Counted from the stretch's first letter, positions 1 to 7,297 are shown. The stretch: DNA of 15,359 nucleotides from DATKZH01 sp964475955 (GCA_964475955.1 CAYYZY010000190.1:1-15359); one strand, 5' to 3'. Notes: generated from the sequence alone by a model not told the origin. Numbers and translations: made by a program.

Positions 1-121
1 GAAGTGGGAAACCGGAGTCCGGAAAATCGTCGGGGCTACCCGGTTGGGCCGGTTGAACGGGTCCTGCCGCCTGCCGTTGTGCGCATGATCCGCCAGCGGG
101 TCTGGGAGATGCCATGGTTGA
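1..121. other. Window edge, no assignable gene
   Basis: This stretch precedes the first supported gene. Forward frame 2 is open from the edge to a TGA at 86-88 and frame 3 to a TGA at 54-56, so either could be the last codons of a gene outside the window. Frame 1 stays open to about 375, but it overlaps the acetyltransferase deeply and turns into arginine/glycine-rich translation typical of a shadow frame. Nothing here is recognisable. Confidence 0.4.
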
Positions 122-1291
122 GTGTCGAAGCACTTGGAAGGGGACGCGGTGGGCCAGCTCGGGCTGCGCGAGATCGATTCGGTCGAGGAGCTTCGCCGCA
201 CGGCGCCGGCGTGGGACCGGCTGTGGGAGCGGAGCGAGGTGTCGCTGCCGACGGCGAGGGCCGAACTGGTCGCCCAATGGGTCGAGCAGTTCGCCGCGGG
301 CCGGGCCCTGCGCGTGCTTCTGGTGGAGCAGGACGGCGAGCCGGTGGGCGCGCTGCCGCTGGCGGGCCGCCGTAGGCACGGCGTCGTGCCGGTCGGCGAC
401 CTCACGTGGAACTACTGGTCGCCCAACGGCGAGTTGCTCCTCGACCCGGCGGCCGACGCGGCGGCCGTCGCCGACCTGCTGGCCGCCGGGCTCGACGCCG
501 CCGGCTGGCCCCTGCTGTGGCTCGACCTGACGCCGTTCGACACGCCGCGATGGCAGGCGCTTCAAGCGGCGCTCGCACGGCGCGGACTGGCGACCGACGT
601 CCACCTCCGCTACCGCATCGGCCAGGCGCGAATCGACGGCGATTTCGACCGCTACTTCGCCGGGCGCTCATCGGCGCATCGCCACACGGTGGGCAAACGC
701 CTGCGCCGACTGGAGCGCGAGGGCCCGGTCCGGCTCGTGGTGTTTTCCGACTTCGCGCCCGACGAAGTCGACCTGCGGCTGCGCCGGGCCTTCCAGGTTG
801 AAGAGGCCGGTTGGAAAATGTCCGCCGGGGGGACCGTGCTGGGCACGCCGGGCATGTTCGACTTCTACCGGCGCCAGGCGCGGCAGTTGGCCGAGTGGCG
901 ATGCCTGCGCGTGGCGCTTCTGGAACACCGCGACCGGCCGATCGCCTTCGAGTTCGGCTGGACGGCCAAGGGCGTGTACCACTCGTTCAAGGTCGGCTAC
1001 GACGCCGCCTATCGCCGCTACGCCCCGGGCCACCTCTTGCGCATGCGATTGATCGCCGCGCTCGCCGAGCAGCCGGACGAGGTGCTCGTCGATTTCCAGG
1101 GACCGCTCACCGAGGCGCTGGCCCACTGGTCGACCCATTCCTACCCCATCGGCCGCCTGGTGATCGCGCCGCGCCGGCTCGCCGGGCGAACGCTCCTGGC
1201 CGGCTATCGCACGCTCGCGCCGGTCCTCCGCGGGCTCCGCGCCGCCACGCGGACCGGCTGCGAAGCCAGATCACCGTGCGCGACCGGATGA
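122..1291 (+). CDS. GNAT-family acyltransferase, CelD/BcsL-like
   Basis: A 389-residue soluble protein resembling the CelD/BcsL (Acetyltransf_6, PF13480) branch of the GNAT fold, often linked to exopolysaccharide or surface modification. The N-terminal part (about 15-140) holds the first alpha/beta half with the pattern RVLLVEQDGEPVGALPL at 64-80. The GNAT-like core lies at about 185-330, with a basic run near 187-199 (HRHTVGKRLRRLE) and the typical segment AFEFGWTAKGVYHSFKVGYD at 275-294 followed by YAPGHLLRMRLI. No signal peptide or membrane span is seen. The GTG at 122 is the longest start. A GTG at 149 is preceded by GGAAGGGG at 136-143 with a 5-base spacer and may be the real start, giving 380 residues. 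The gene converges on mtaB with a 50-base gap. The acyl donor and acceptor cannot be read from sequence; a FemAB-like aminoacyl role is the main alternative. Confidence 0.8.
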   Translation: MSKHLEGDAVGQLGLREIDSVEELRRTAPAWDRLWERSEVSLPTARAELVAQWVEQFAAGRALRVLLVEQDGEPVGALPLAGRRRHGVVPVGDLTWNYWSPNGELLLDPAADAAAVADLLAAGLDAAGWPLLWLDLTPFDTPRWQALQAALARRGLATDVHLRYRIGQARIDGDFDRYFAGRSSAHRHTVGKRLRRLEREGPVRLVVFSDFAPDEVDLRLRRAFQVEEAGWKMSAGGTVLGTPGMFDFYRRQARQLAEWRCLRVALLEHRDRPIAFEFGWTAKGVYHSFKVGYDAAYRRYAPGHLLRMRLIAALAEQPDEVLVDFQGPLTEALAHWSTHSYPIGRLVIAPRRLAGRTLLAGYRTLAPVLRGLRAATRTGCEARSPCATG

Positions 1292-1341
1292 CGCAACCTG
1301 TTGGGGAACGCCCTCCGTAGTTGCAGGGAAGAAGGCACTGC

Positions 1342-2652
1342 CTACAACTGGCGTCGGCTGCCCGTGGCGATCCGTTGCCGTGCACGCGCGGCCCGGATCT
1401 GCCCATCGACCACGCGGTCGGCGGTGACCTGCACGAGTTGGCCGGCTTCGACGTTTTCTCCCGGTAGCTCCACCGGAGCGTAGCGGGCCGACGTGCCGGC
1501 CAGCCGCCGTGTGCCGCCCGGGACCGGGGTCTCGACGAGCACCTGAAGCTCCCGCCCGACGAGGCTCTCCAGGAACTGCTCGCGCAGGCGTCGGCCGATT
1601 GCGGCCAGGTGCGCCGCCCGAGCCTGCTTCACCCCGTGCGGGACCTGGTCGGGCATCTCCGCGGCGGCCGTGCCCGGCCGGGGGCTGAACCGGAACACGT
1701 GGAGCTTCGAAAACCCCACGCGTTCGACCGCCCGGCAGGTCGCCTCGAAGTCGGCGTCGGACTCGCCGGGGAAGCCGACGATCACGTCGGTCGTGAGCGC
1801 GGGCTGATCGAGCGACTCGCGGATCGCGCGGCATCGCTCGAGAAAGCGGCCGCTCGCCCAGCGCCGGCGCATGCGCCGCAGCACGGCGTCGGAGCCGCTT
1901 TGCATCGAAACGTGGACGTGCGGGCAGACGCGATCCGGGCGCGCGGCGATCACGGCGAGCAGCTCGGGCGTGACCTCCACCGCCTCGATGCTCGAAATCC
2001 GCACGCGGAACGTGCCCTCCTGCGCAACGACGCGCTCGACGAGCCGAGCCAGATCGATCCGGTCGCCGCCGGAGGGCCCTTCGGCGAGGTCGACGTCGTA
2101 GTGGCCCAGGTGGATGCCCGTCAGCACGATCTCCCGGTAGCCGCGTTCGACGAGGCGGGCGATTTCGGCGAGCACGTCGTCCGGCGGCCGGCTGGCGAGC
2201 AGGGGCCGCGTCTTGGGGATGATGCAGTAGCTACAAGGCATCCGGCAGCCGTCCTGCACCTTGACGTACGCCCGATGACGCCGCCCGAACGAACAGATGC
2301 CACGGGGCGGGTCGACCAGGCCGAATCGCTCCAACAGGTCGGGCAGCCGGCGCTTGTCGGTGACGACCTCGGCCACGCCGGGCAATTCGGCAAGGGTTTC
2401 GGGCGACCGGGTCGCGTAGCAGCCCATGACCACGATCCGGGCGTGGGGGTTGGCGCGGGCGAGTTGGCGAATGATCTTGCGGCTTTTCAGGTCGGCTTCG
2501 GCGGTCACCGTGCACGTGTTGACGACGCACAGGTCGGCCGGCTCGTCTTCCCGCGCTTCGCGGTAGCCCAGGCGGCGCAGCCCCTCGCGCACGTACTCCG
2601 TCTCATACTGGTTCACCTTGCAGCCGAGCGTGGAGGTCCTGAAGGTGGGCAT
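1342..2652 (-). CDS. mtaB: tRNA t6A37 methylthiotransferase MtaB
   Basis: A 436-residue radical-SAM methylthiotransferase predicted to convert t6A to ms2t6A at position 37 of ANN-decoding tRNAs in the cytoplasm. The N-terminal UPF0004 domain carries the three cysteines for the auxiliary 4Fe-4S cluster, C11 (LGCKVNQYE), C47 (VVNTCTVT) and C78 (VMGCYA). The radical-SAM CxxxCxxC is C136-C140-C143 in GCRMPCSYCIIP. Later family landmarks are LTGIHLGHY at 177-185, HVSMQSGSD at 247-255, DVIVGFPGES at 289-298 and FRFSPRPGT at 320-328. A C-terminal TRAM-like segment covers about 365-425. LGCKVNQ and the TSTLGCK opening favour MtaB over MiaB or RimO. The ATG at 2652 is chosen because the homologous sequence begins at MPTFRTSTLGCK; the 25 extra residues available upstream are translated heptamer repeat. 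The gene lies 78 bases downstream of clpS on the same strand, so co-transcription is plausible. Confidence 0.93.
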   Translation of the reverse strand: MPTFRTSTLGCKVNQYETEYVREGLRRLGYREAREDEPADLCVVNTCTVTAEADLKSRKIIRQLARANPHARIVVMGCYATRSPETLAELPGVAEVVTDKRRLPDLLERFGLVDPPRGICSFGRRHRAYVKVQDGCRMPCSYCIIPKTRPLLASRPPDDVLAEIARLVERGYREIVLTGIHLGHYDVDLAEGPSGGDRIDLARLVERVVAQEGTFRVRISSIEAVEVTPELLAVIAARPDRVCPHVHVSMQSGSDAVLRRMRRRWASGRFLERCRAIRESLDQPALTTDVIVGFPGESDADFEATCRAVERVGFSKLHVFRFSPRPGTAAAEMPDQVPHGVKQARAAHLAAIGRRLREQFLESLVGRELQVLVETPVPGGTRRLAGTSARYAPVELPGENVEAGQLVQVTADRVVDGQIRAARARQRIATGSRRQL

Positions 2653-2663
2653 GGGGATATGGA

Positions 2664-2747
2664 GGGATGAAGGGTGAAGGATGAAGGATGGGTGGTGAGT
2701 GGCAAGTGTGTCGGCGACGGAATTCATCCTTCATCCCTCGTCCTTCC
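2664..2747. repeat. Inverted pair of AGGATGA-type heptamer tracts
   Basis: Two short tracts of a 7-base unit face each other in the clpS-mtaB gap. On the plus strand 2664-2691 reads as four units (GGGATGA, AGGGTGA, AGGATGA, AGGATGG). On the minus strand 2723-2747 reads as about three units (AAGGACG, AGGGATGA, AGGATGA). The spacer is about 31 bases, so the tracts could pair as an imperfect stem. The second tract supplies the last codons and the TGA stop (2731-2733) of clpS, whose C-terminal KDEG is repeat-encoded. The first ends 11 bases upstream of the mtaB ATG. Such GGATGAA microsatellites are, to my recollection, scattered in planctomycete genomes. Confidence 0.75.
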
Positions 2748-3108
2748 CTTCTCCGGGGACCGGCTCGATGGTGGCCCACATGGAGCCCTGGCAGCGGTCG
2801 ATCAAGCCGTCTTTGCCGAAGGCGTGGATCTGGTCGCGTTTCAGTTCGGCGTGTTCCTTGGTGGTGGTGAGCACGACGGCGCGCCCGTCGGTGTCGACCG
2901 TCTTGGCGATTTGGTGCCCGCGCTCGAACGTGTGTCCGAACAACTGCTGCATCATCGCGATCACGTACGCGTAGGTGTGGTCGTCGTCGTTCCAAAGGAT
3001 GACGTGGTAGCGGGGTTGGCGCTTGCGTCGCCGGCGCTCTCGCTCTTTGCGTCGACGGTGCGTTTCGGCAACCGGTTCGGTAACGGCTGTTTGCTCGCCC
3101 TGGTCCAT
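2731..3108 (-). CDS. clpS: ATP-dependent Clp protease adaptor ClpS
   Basis: A 125-residue adaptor predicted to deliver N-degron substrates to the ClpAP/ClpCP unfoldase in the cytoplasm. After a basic, likely disordered leader (about 1-30, rich in RRRKERERRRRKR) comes the ClpS core: YHVILWNDDDHTYAYVI, then ERGHQIAKTVDTDGRAVVLTT and KEHAELKRDQIHAFG. The ligand-binding NDD motif of E. coli ClpS (N34-D35-D36) is kept. By ungapped alignment the position of E. coli M40 is Tyr, and H66, which contacts the substrate alpha-amino group, is Asp. The ATG at 3108 is chosen because it has GAGGAG at 3115-3120 and because the frame upstream shows no ClpS homology. The C-terminal few residues and the stop lie in the heptamer repeat. 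It is probably first in a clpS-mtaB unit. Confidence 0.9.
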   Translation of the reverse strand: MDQGEQTAVTEPVAETHRRRKERERRRRKRQPRYHVILWNDDDHTYAYVIAMMQQLFGHTFERGHQIAKTVDTDGRAVVLTTTKEHAELKRDQIHAFGKDGLIDRCQGSMWATIEPVPGEGKDEG

Positions 3109-3712
3109 CGCACGCTCCTCCGCGGCGGTCGGCCGATCGGCTCTCCGGCGCACCTCAAGTTGGACTCGTTCAACCGGGAAGGGATACCGGAGTGGAGCCC
3201 CGGGAAAACGAGGCCCGACGGCCCGGAAGAGGAGTTTTCTAAAGTCGCCATGTTTCCCGAATTGCCGCGATGGCCGCCGGTAAGAGGCCAGAATCGGCGT
3301 TTGCGGCAATCGGACCTGCCAACTTGAGATTGTACGGAACGGCGATTCCGGCGACAATGCTGCCCACGTTCAAGTCCAGGCAACTCGGTTTGCCAGGTCC
3401 CGCATCGGTAGGAAACGGATTTCCCCAGTCGACCGTCATGCCTGCTCTCGCCGACGCGCCTTGCGGCGAGGCCCCCGGCCGGGACGTGCCGGGCACAGCC
3501 GCCAAGGGCGCGTCGCCCGCGGAAACGGAGGTGACAGGGAGGTCGCCCAGCACGTCTTTCGTCGCCCCCGCCGGTTCGCTCGATTTCCCGCAACGGGCGC
3601 GCCGCCGGAGAAGCGTGCGGCGGCTTCTGACGACCTCTTGTTGCCGCGTGGCGGCGCCGTGCGCCGTCCGGCGCGGGTGGGCTCGACGGCACCCAGTCGC
3701 AGGAGGTGACCC
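3109..3712. other. Divergent 604-base spacer, clpS / thioredoxin-protease
   Basis: No convincing gene is seen here. Open frames exist on both strands, but they translate to Arg/Gly/Pro-rich sequence without domain signatures. The spacer should hold the clpS promoter and that of the thioredoxin-protease gene, yet I cannot point to a credible -35/-10 pair. A small hairpin at 3447-3470 pairs CTCGCCG with CGGCGAG around a 10-base loop. The stretch at about 3235-3440 is visibly less GC-rich than its surroundings, as would suit a regulatory region. Confidence 0.5.
3701..3709 (+). promoter_or_regulatory. Near-perfect Shine-Dalgarno site
   Basis: AGGAGGTGA matches the full anti-Shine-Dalgarno core of 16S rRNA, with its GGAGG six bases before the ATG at 3713. 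Its TGA (3707-3709) is an in-frame stop two codons upstream of the ATG, which fixes that start. This is a much stronger site than those of most neighbours and suggests efficient translation. Confidence 0.85.
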
Positions 3713-5362
3713 ATGCTTTCGTTGGAGACGACCGTGTTGGCCCTGGCAATGCTCGGCGGCGCCGGGGAGGCCGGTGAAACCGTGCTGCTCGACTTCTGTG
3801 CCGACTGGTGCATGCCGTGCCGGCAGATGGAACCGGCGCTGGAGGAGCTGGCGGCCCGCGGGTATCCGGTCCGGCAGATCAACGTCGACCACAATCCCCA
3901 ACTGGCCGCCAAGTACGGCGTCGACCGCCTTCCGAGCTTCGTGATGCTCGTCGACGGGCGGCCGGTGGACCGGGTGGTCGGGGGGACCACGTTCAGCCGG
4001 TTGGAGCGGATGTGCAAGCTCGGCGAGGCGGCTCGTTCCGCGCCCCGAGCCGGCGCGCCCGCGGGGGCGGGCGCATCGAGCGACCCGGGCTCGCCGCCGA
4101 TTCCCCCGGACGCCAACGATCGCACGCTTCCAGGGCGTTCGCCCGAGCCGCCTCCCGCCCCCGCCGCTACGGCGCCGGAGGGCCGGGCCGGCCCGGCCGG
4201 CTGGCGCATCGCGGTTCCCGAAAGCGGCGCCGCGGCCGATCCCACCCGTCCGTGTGCCGACAACCTGATCGCGGCGACCGTGCGACTGCGGATCAAGGAC
4301 CCCGACGGGCAGTCGTGCGGCTCGGGGACGATCATCGACGCCCGCGACGGCAAGGCCCTGATCCTCACCTGCGGACACATCTTCCGGGACTCGCAGGGCC
4401 GCGGGGCGATCGAGGTCGACCTGTTCGGGGGCGAGAACGTTCAAACCGTCCCGGGCCACCTCCTGGCCGACGCCGAGGGACGCCCCTGCTACAACGCGGA
4501 GCCGGACAAGCCCGACATCGGTCTTGTGACCATCGACTCCCCGGGCCCCGTTGCCATGGCGCGGGTGGCCCCGGCCGGGTACCGGTTGGCCAAGGACGAT
4601 CGCGTCATCACGGTGGGCTGCAACAACGGCGATCCGCCCACGGTCTGCTACAGCCGCGTCACGTCGATCGACAAGTACCTGGGCCCGCCGAACCTGCAAG
4701 TGTCGGGCGTGCCGGTGCAGGGTCGCAGTGGGGGAGGGCTGTTCTCCACCGACGGACTCCTGATCGGCGTGTGCAACGCGGCCGACCCGCCCTGCAACGA
4801 GGGGCTGTACACGGCGCTTCCCGCGGTCCAGGCGGAATTGGACGCCGCGGCGCTGACGTTCGTGTACGACTCGGGCGTCTCGCAAAGCGAGGCCCCGCTG
4901 GTTGCCGCCGCCCCGCCCGCGGTTCCGAGGCGAATGCCGGGCCCGGGCGGTCGGAGCCGGCAAGACGCCCTTGCAGCCGCCGAACCCCAAGGCTTTCCGG
5001 ATGCCGGGGCGGCCGGGCCGACGAACGCGCCCGGAGCACGGCCGGAAAGGGGACTTCTCAGCGACGAGGAGCGGGCTGCGTTGGAGGAGATCGAGGAGCG
5101 AAGGGCCCAGGGAGCGGAGGTGATCTGCGTCATCCGGTCGGGGTCGGATCCCCAGGCGCCGAGCGAGATCATCGTGCTGCGGGGGGCCTCGTCGGCGTTT
5201 TTGGAGCAGATCGCGGCCCGATCGCAGTCCGAGCCGCAGAAGGCGAAACACCTGACCTCGCTCGAGGTGCGCAACACGGCGGCGCATGAGCCGCCCGAAA
5301 CGCGGCCGCAGCCCGCGAGTTCTCCAAGGACGCTCCTCGAGTACCGCGCCGCGCCGCGCTGA
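3713..5362 (+). CDS. Thioredoxin-like / trypsin-like protease fusion
   Basis: A 549-residue two-domain protein. Residues 1-20 are hydrophobic (TTVLALAMLGGAG) and may act as a weak export signal, although the n-region lacks positive charges. A compact thioredoxin-like domain (about 22-105) has the redox motif W32-C33-M-P-C36 and the cis-proline segment RLPSF with P74; the usual first strand and helix are missing. A Pro/Ala-rich linker (about 110-178) follows. The chymotrypsin/HtrA-like domain spans about 180-385: GSGTIID at 203-209, catalytic His222 in TCGHIF, Asp268 in DIGLV and Ser339 in GRSGGGLF. Eight cysteines (181, 202, 220, 259, 303, 312, 354, 361) would suit disulfides outside the cytoplasm. 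No PDZ domain is seen. The tail (about 386-549) is low complexity with an acidic helix near 448-465. The likely role is envelope thiol redox coupled to proteolysis, but this is inference; substrates are unknown. Confidence 0.82.
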   Translation: MLSLETTVLALAMLGGAGEAGETVLLDFCADWCMPCRQMEPALEELAARGYPVRQINVDHNPQLAAKYGVDRLPSFVMLVDGRPVDRVVGGTTFSRLERMCKLGEAARSAPRAGAPAGAGASSDPGSPPIPPDANDRTLPGRSPEPPPAPAATAPEGRAGPAGWRIAVPESGAAADPTRPCADNLIAATVRLRIKDPDGQSCGSGTIIDARDGKALILTCGHIFRDSQGRGAIEVDLFGGENVQTVPGHLLADAEGRPCYNAEPDKPDIGLVTIDSPGPVAMARVAPAGYRLAKDDRVITVGCNNGDPPTVCYSRVTSIDKYLGPPNLQVSGVPVQGRSGGGLFSTDGLLIGVCNAADPPCNEGLYTALPAVQAELDAAALTFVYDSGVSQSEAPLVAAAPPAVPRRMPGPGGRSRQDALAAAEPQGFPDAGAAGPTNAPGARPERGLLSDEERAALEEIEERRAQGAEVICVIRSGSDPQAPSEIIVLRGASSAFLEQIAARSQSEPQKAKHLTSLEVRNTAAHEPPETRPQPASSPRTLLEYRAAPR

Positions 5363-5454
5363 GCCGTGCGCCGGCAACATGCCTGCGCGGGGCCGGACAT
5401 GGCCCGCCTGCCGGGTTGGAACGGGCGCAGTGGTCTGTCCTCGTTGCGTTTCAT

Positions 5455-5480
5455 CGTTCCCAGACTCCGCCTGGGGAGCG
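5455..5480. repeat. Imperfect palindrome, CGTTCCCAG family
   Basis: CGTTCCCAG at 5455-5463 pairs imperfectly with CTGGGGAGCG at 5471-5480 around a short CTCCGC-containing loop. It resembles a widespread planctomycete extragenic palindrome (recalled, not searched). It lies about 90 bases beyond the stop of the thioredoxin-protease gene and could also serve as a weak transcription terminator. Confidence 0.5.
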
Positions 5481-5482
5481 CC

Positions 5483-5621
5483 CTAACCCGCATTTCTTAC
5501 CAGCCGGTGACACGGAACAACACGGCGCCCACACCAACCCGAAGCGCGAGCGAGGCGAAGTGCAAGCCAGGGCCTCGCTTGCGCTTCGGGTTGGTGTGGC
5601 TGGTGAGAAATACGGGCTAAC
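5483..5621. repeat. Nested composite inverted repeat
   Basis: The inner arms, 5529-5555 and 5573-5599, are 27 bases each with one mismatch, around a 17-base loop. Their core is ACCAACCCGAAGCGCGAGCG on the left, mirrored on the right. Outer arms at about 5483-5505 and 5598-5621 (CATTTCTTACCAGCC against GGCTGGTGAGAAATACGGG) match at roughly 19 of 23 positions, enclosing the inner palindrome. The two-level nesting suggests one palindromic element inside another, or a single long cruciform. No protein-coding content is seen. Confidence 0.8.
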
Positions 5622-5630
5622 GCGCCGGAG

Positions 5631-5716
5631 GAAAATGGGGTCGGGTCTCATTTTGTCGCACGGGCATGGGAAGTGTCAGGTCGTCTTCGGACAAAATGAG
5701 ACCCGACCCCATTTTC
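5631..5716. repeat. Perfect 27-base inverted repeat (GGGGTCGGGTCTC family)
   Basis: Arms 5631-5657 and 5690-5716 are exact reverse complements over 27 bases, separated by a 32-base loop (5658-5689). The arm core is ATGGGGTCGGGTCTCATTTT. A relative matching 25 of 27 positions lies at 14322-14348. As RNA this would be a very stable hairpin and could terminate transcription, although it lacks a simple trailing U-run. The arrangement fits a miniature element or REP-type palindrome mobilised in trans; no transposase is in the window. Confidence 0.88.
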
Positions 5717-5844
5717 TGATGCCCCTTGGGATGGGTTGCATCGCCCTTCTCTAGTGGGGTCATTCTCGCGACCTATACTTGCGTACTCAGCGCCCGGTTT
5801 GGGAGGGCGTGCGCTAGCGCTAGCGGTTGTTGTTGGCAGATCCG

Positions 5845-7239
5845 ATGAGCGTCACTTTCGTCACCCTGCTGATTGGCGTGCTCAATCTGTGCCTGGGGTA
5901 CGCGCTGGCGGTGCGGCTCGGGTACGGTCCGCCGAGCCTGGTCGACGCCTGGGAGGTGCTCACCGCAGGCCGCCCATCGCAGCCCGCCCCGCCCGTGAAG
6001 GATGAGGCGCCGGCCGAATCGGCCAGCGCGATGCCCGAGGAAGAGATCGGGCCGACGCTCGAGGAGCTGCTCGATGAGCCGTACGAAGAGGCATACGCCC
6101 CCTACGACGACGAGTTCGACGCCCCCTACGACGACGAGTTCGACGCCCCGTACGACGAGGCGGAGAATTCGCCGCTCGACGAGTCCCCCGAGCTCGACGG
6201 CCCGGATGACTGGGAGCTGGACGAGCGGTTCGTCGAGGTGTCGATCCTCAAGTTGAACATCGCGATGATCCGCAGCGGCACGCGCACGACGGAGATCGAT
6301 TCGCGGCTTCGGGCGGTCCGGGGCAGGTCCGCTCGGGAGACGATTCAGGCCTGCCGCGACCGGTTGCTGGAAGACTGCCGGGCGTTTCTGGAAGAGCACA
6401 GCAAGGCGGCCGATCGTTTCCGCGAGCGGATCGACGAGCTGGGCGAGCTGCGATCGCTGGGCGACCAGATCGAGATGGACAACCTGGAACAGGCCGCCCA
6501 GGTCGAAACGACCATCAACAACCTCGAGTACATGGACTTCGAGTCCGACCTGGAAGCGGCCAACGCGCGGCTGGTGGAAGAGCTGAAGAACCTGCGCATG
6601 GCGCGGCACAAGCTCCGCGACGATCAGGAAAAGGCCTTCCTGGCGATCGCCCGGTACGAGAACCGCGTGGACAAGATGGAGAAGCGGCTGTTCCACGACC
6701 CGTTGACCAAGCTCCTCAACCGCATCGGCCTGGAAGCGACGCTCTGGCAGGGGTGGCAGGAGGGGCGGCACGAATCGGGATCGACGTCGGCCGCCATGTT
6801 CGATCTGGACGCCTTCGGCGTGGTCAACGAGGAGTACGGCTGCCTGGTTTGCGACAAGATCCTGTACAGAATCGCCCAGTACCTTCAGCAGCAGGCGGGC
6901 GAGGCGGACCTGGTGGGTCGCTTCGGCGGACAGCGATTCGTGTGGGTGGCGGTCGGCGTCGGTCCGCGCCAGGCCGTCAAGGGCTTCGAGCTGATGCGGC
7001 AGTCGATCGAGCGGATCACCTTCCTTTCCGGAGGCGACGAGATCCGGGTGACGGTGCGCGGCGGGATCACGGAGGTCGCCGACGACGACACCGACGAAGC
7101 CGTGCTCGGCCGTTTGCAGCAGGCGCTCGCAAAGGCCAAGGAGGTGGGGCCCAATCGCTCCTTCCTGTGGGAGGGGGAGCGGCTTCAAGCGGTCGATTCG
7201 CCCAGTTTCGGCGCGGACTACGTCGAGATTGCGATCTAG
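5845..7239 (+). CDS. Membrane-anchored protein with degenerate GGDEF domain
   Basis: A 464-residue protein. One hydrophobic segment (about 2-24, VTFVTLLIGVLNLCLGYALA) should anchor it in the membrane with the rest in the cytoplasm. An acidic, disordered linker (about 52-128) contains a duplicated APYDDEFD octapeptide. A helical, probably coiled-coil region covers about 165-282. The C-terminal GGDEF domain (about 280-445) keeps D285-P-L-T-K-L-L-N-R293 and the metal-site region FDLDAF (D320, D322). The signature, however, reads RFGGQRF (361-365 GGQRF), so both acidic residues are lost, and the RxxD inhibitory site is GEAD (352-355). It is therefore predicted not to make c-di-GMP and to act as a sensor, scaffold or nucleotide-binding protein. 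ATG 5845 is preferred over a TTG at 5827 because it begins just before the membrane segment, though its ribosome binding site is weak. The TPR gene follows 58 bases later. Confidence 0.85.
   Translation: MSVTFVTLLIGVLNLCLGYALAVRLGYGPPSLVDAWEVLTAGRPSQPAPPVKDEAPAESASAMPEEEIGPTLEELLDEPYEEAYAPYDDEFDAPYDDEFDAPYDEAENSPLDESPELDGPDDWELDERFVEVSILKLNIAMIRSGTRTTEIDSRLRAVRGRSARETIQACRDRLLEDCRAFLEEHSKAADRFRERIDELGELRSLGDQIEMDNLEQAAQVETTINNLEYMDFESDLEAANARLVEELKNLRMARHKLRDDQEKAFLAIARYENRVDKMEKRLFHDPLTKLLNRIGLEATLWQGWQEGRHESGSTSAAMFDLDAFGVVNEEYGCLVCDKILYRIAQYLQQQAGEADLVGRFGGQRFVWVAVGVGPRQAVKGFELMRQSIERITFLSGGDEIRVTVRGGITEVADDDTDEAVLGRLQQALAKAKEVGPNRSFLWEGERLQAVDSPSFGADYVEIAI
6097..6160 (+). repeat. 24-base in-frame tandem duplication in acidic linker
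   Basis: Bases 6097-6120 and 6121-6144 are identical 24-mers encoding APYDDEFD twice, and a partial third copy at 6145-6160 encodes APYDEA. The repeat lies within the acidic linker of the GGDEF-like protein. Identity at the DNA level, including third positions, points to a recent slippage or duplication rather than ancient protein repetition. Confidence 0.9.
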
Positions 7240-7297
7240 CCGAGTGTTGATTAACCCAAAGCCTTGAGTTGCGTGACGAACGAGCAAGGAGTGAACG

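Noticed and set aside
4..375. Short plus-strand open frame at the window start
   Set aside because: It overlaps the acetyltransferase over about 250 bases and becomes low-complexity Arg/Gly/Ala sequence.
2653..2727. Upstream 25-residue extension of MtaB
   Set aside because: The extra residues (HHPSFILHPSSLHIP) are translated heptamer repeat and are not part of the family sequence.
3109..3357. 83-residue N-terminal extension of ClpS
   Set aside because: It has no similarity to ClpS, and the ATG at 3108 has a good GAGGAG site.
3239..5380. 713-residue minus-strand open frame opposite the thioredoxin-protease gene
   Set aside because: Arginine-rich shadow translation. The plus strand has WCMPC, a full protease triad and a near-perfect ribosome binding site.
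5773..7287. 504-residue minus-strand frame opposite the GGDEF-like gene
   Set aside because: The sense strand carries recognisable GGDEF motifs and a membrane segment; the antisense frame is only a codon-bias shadow.
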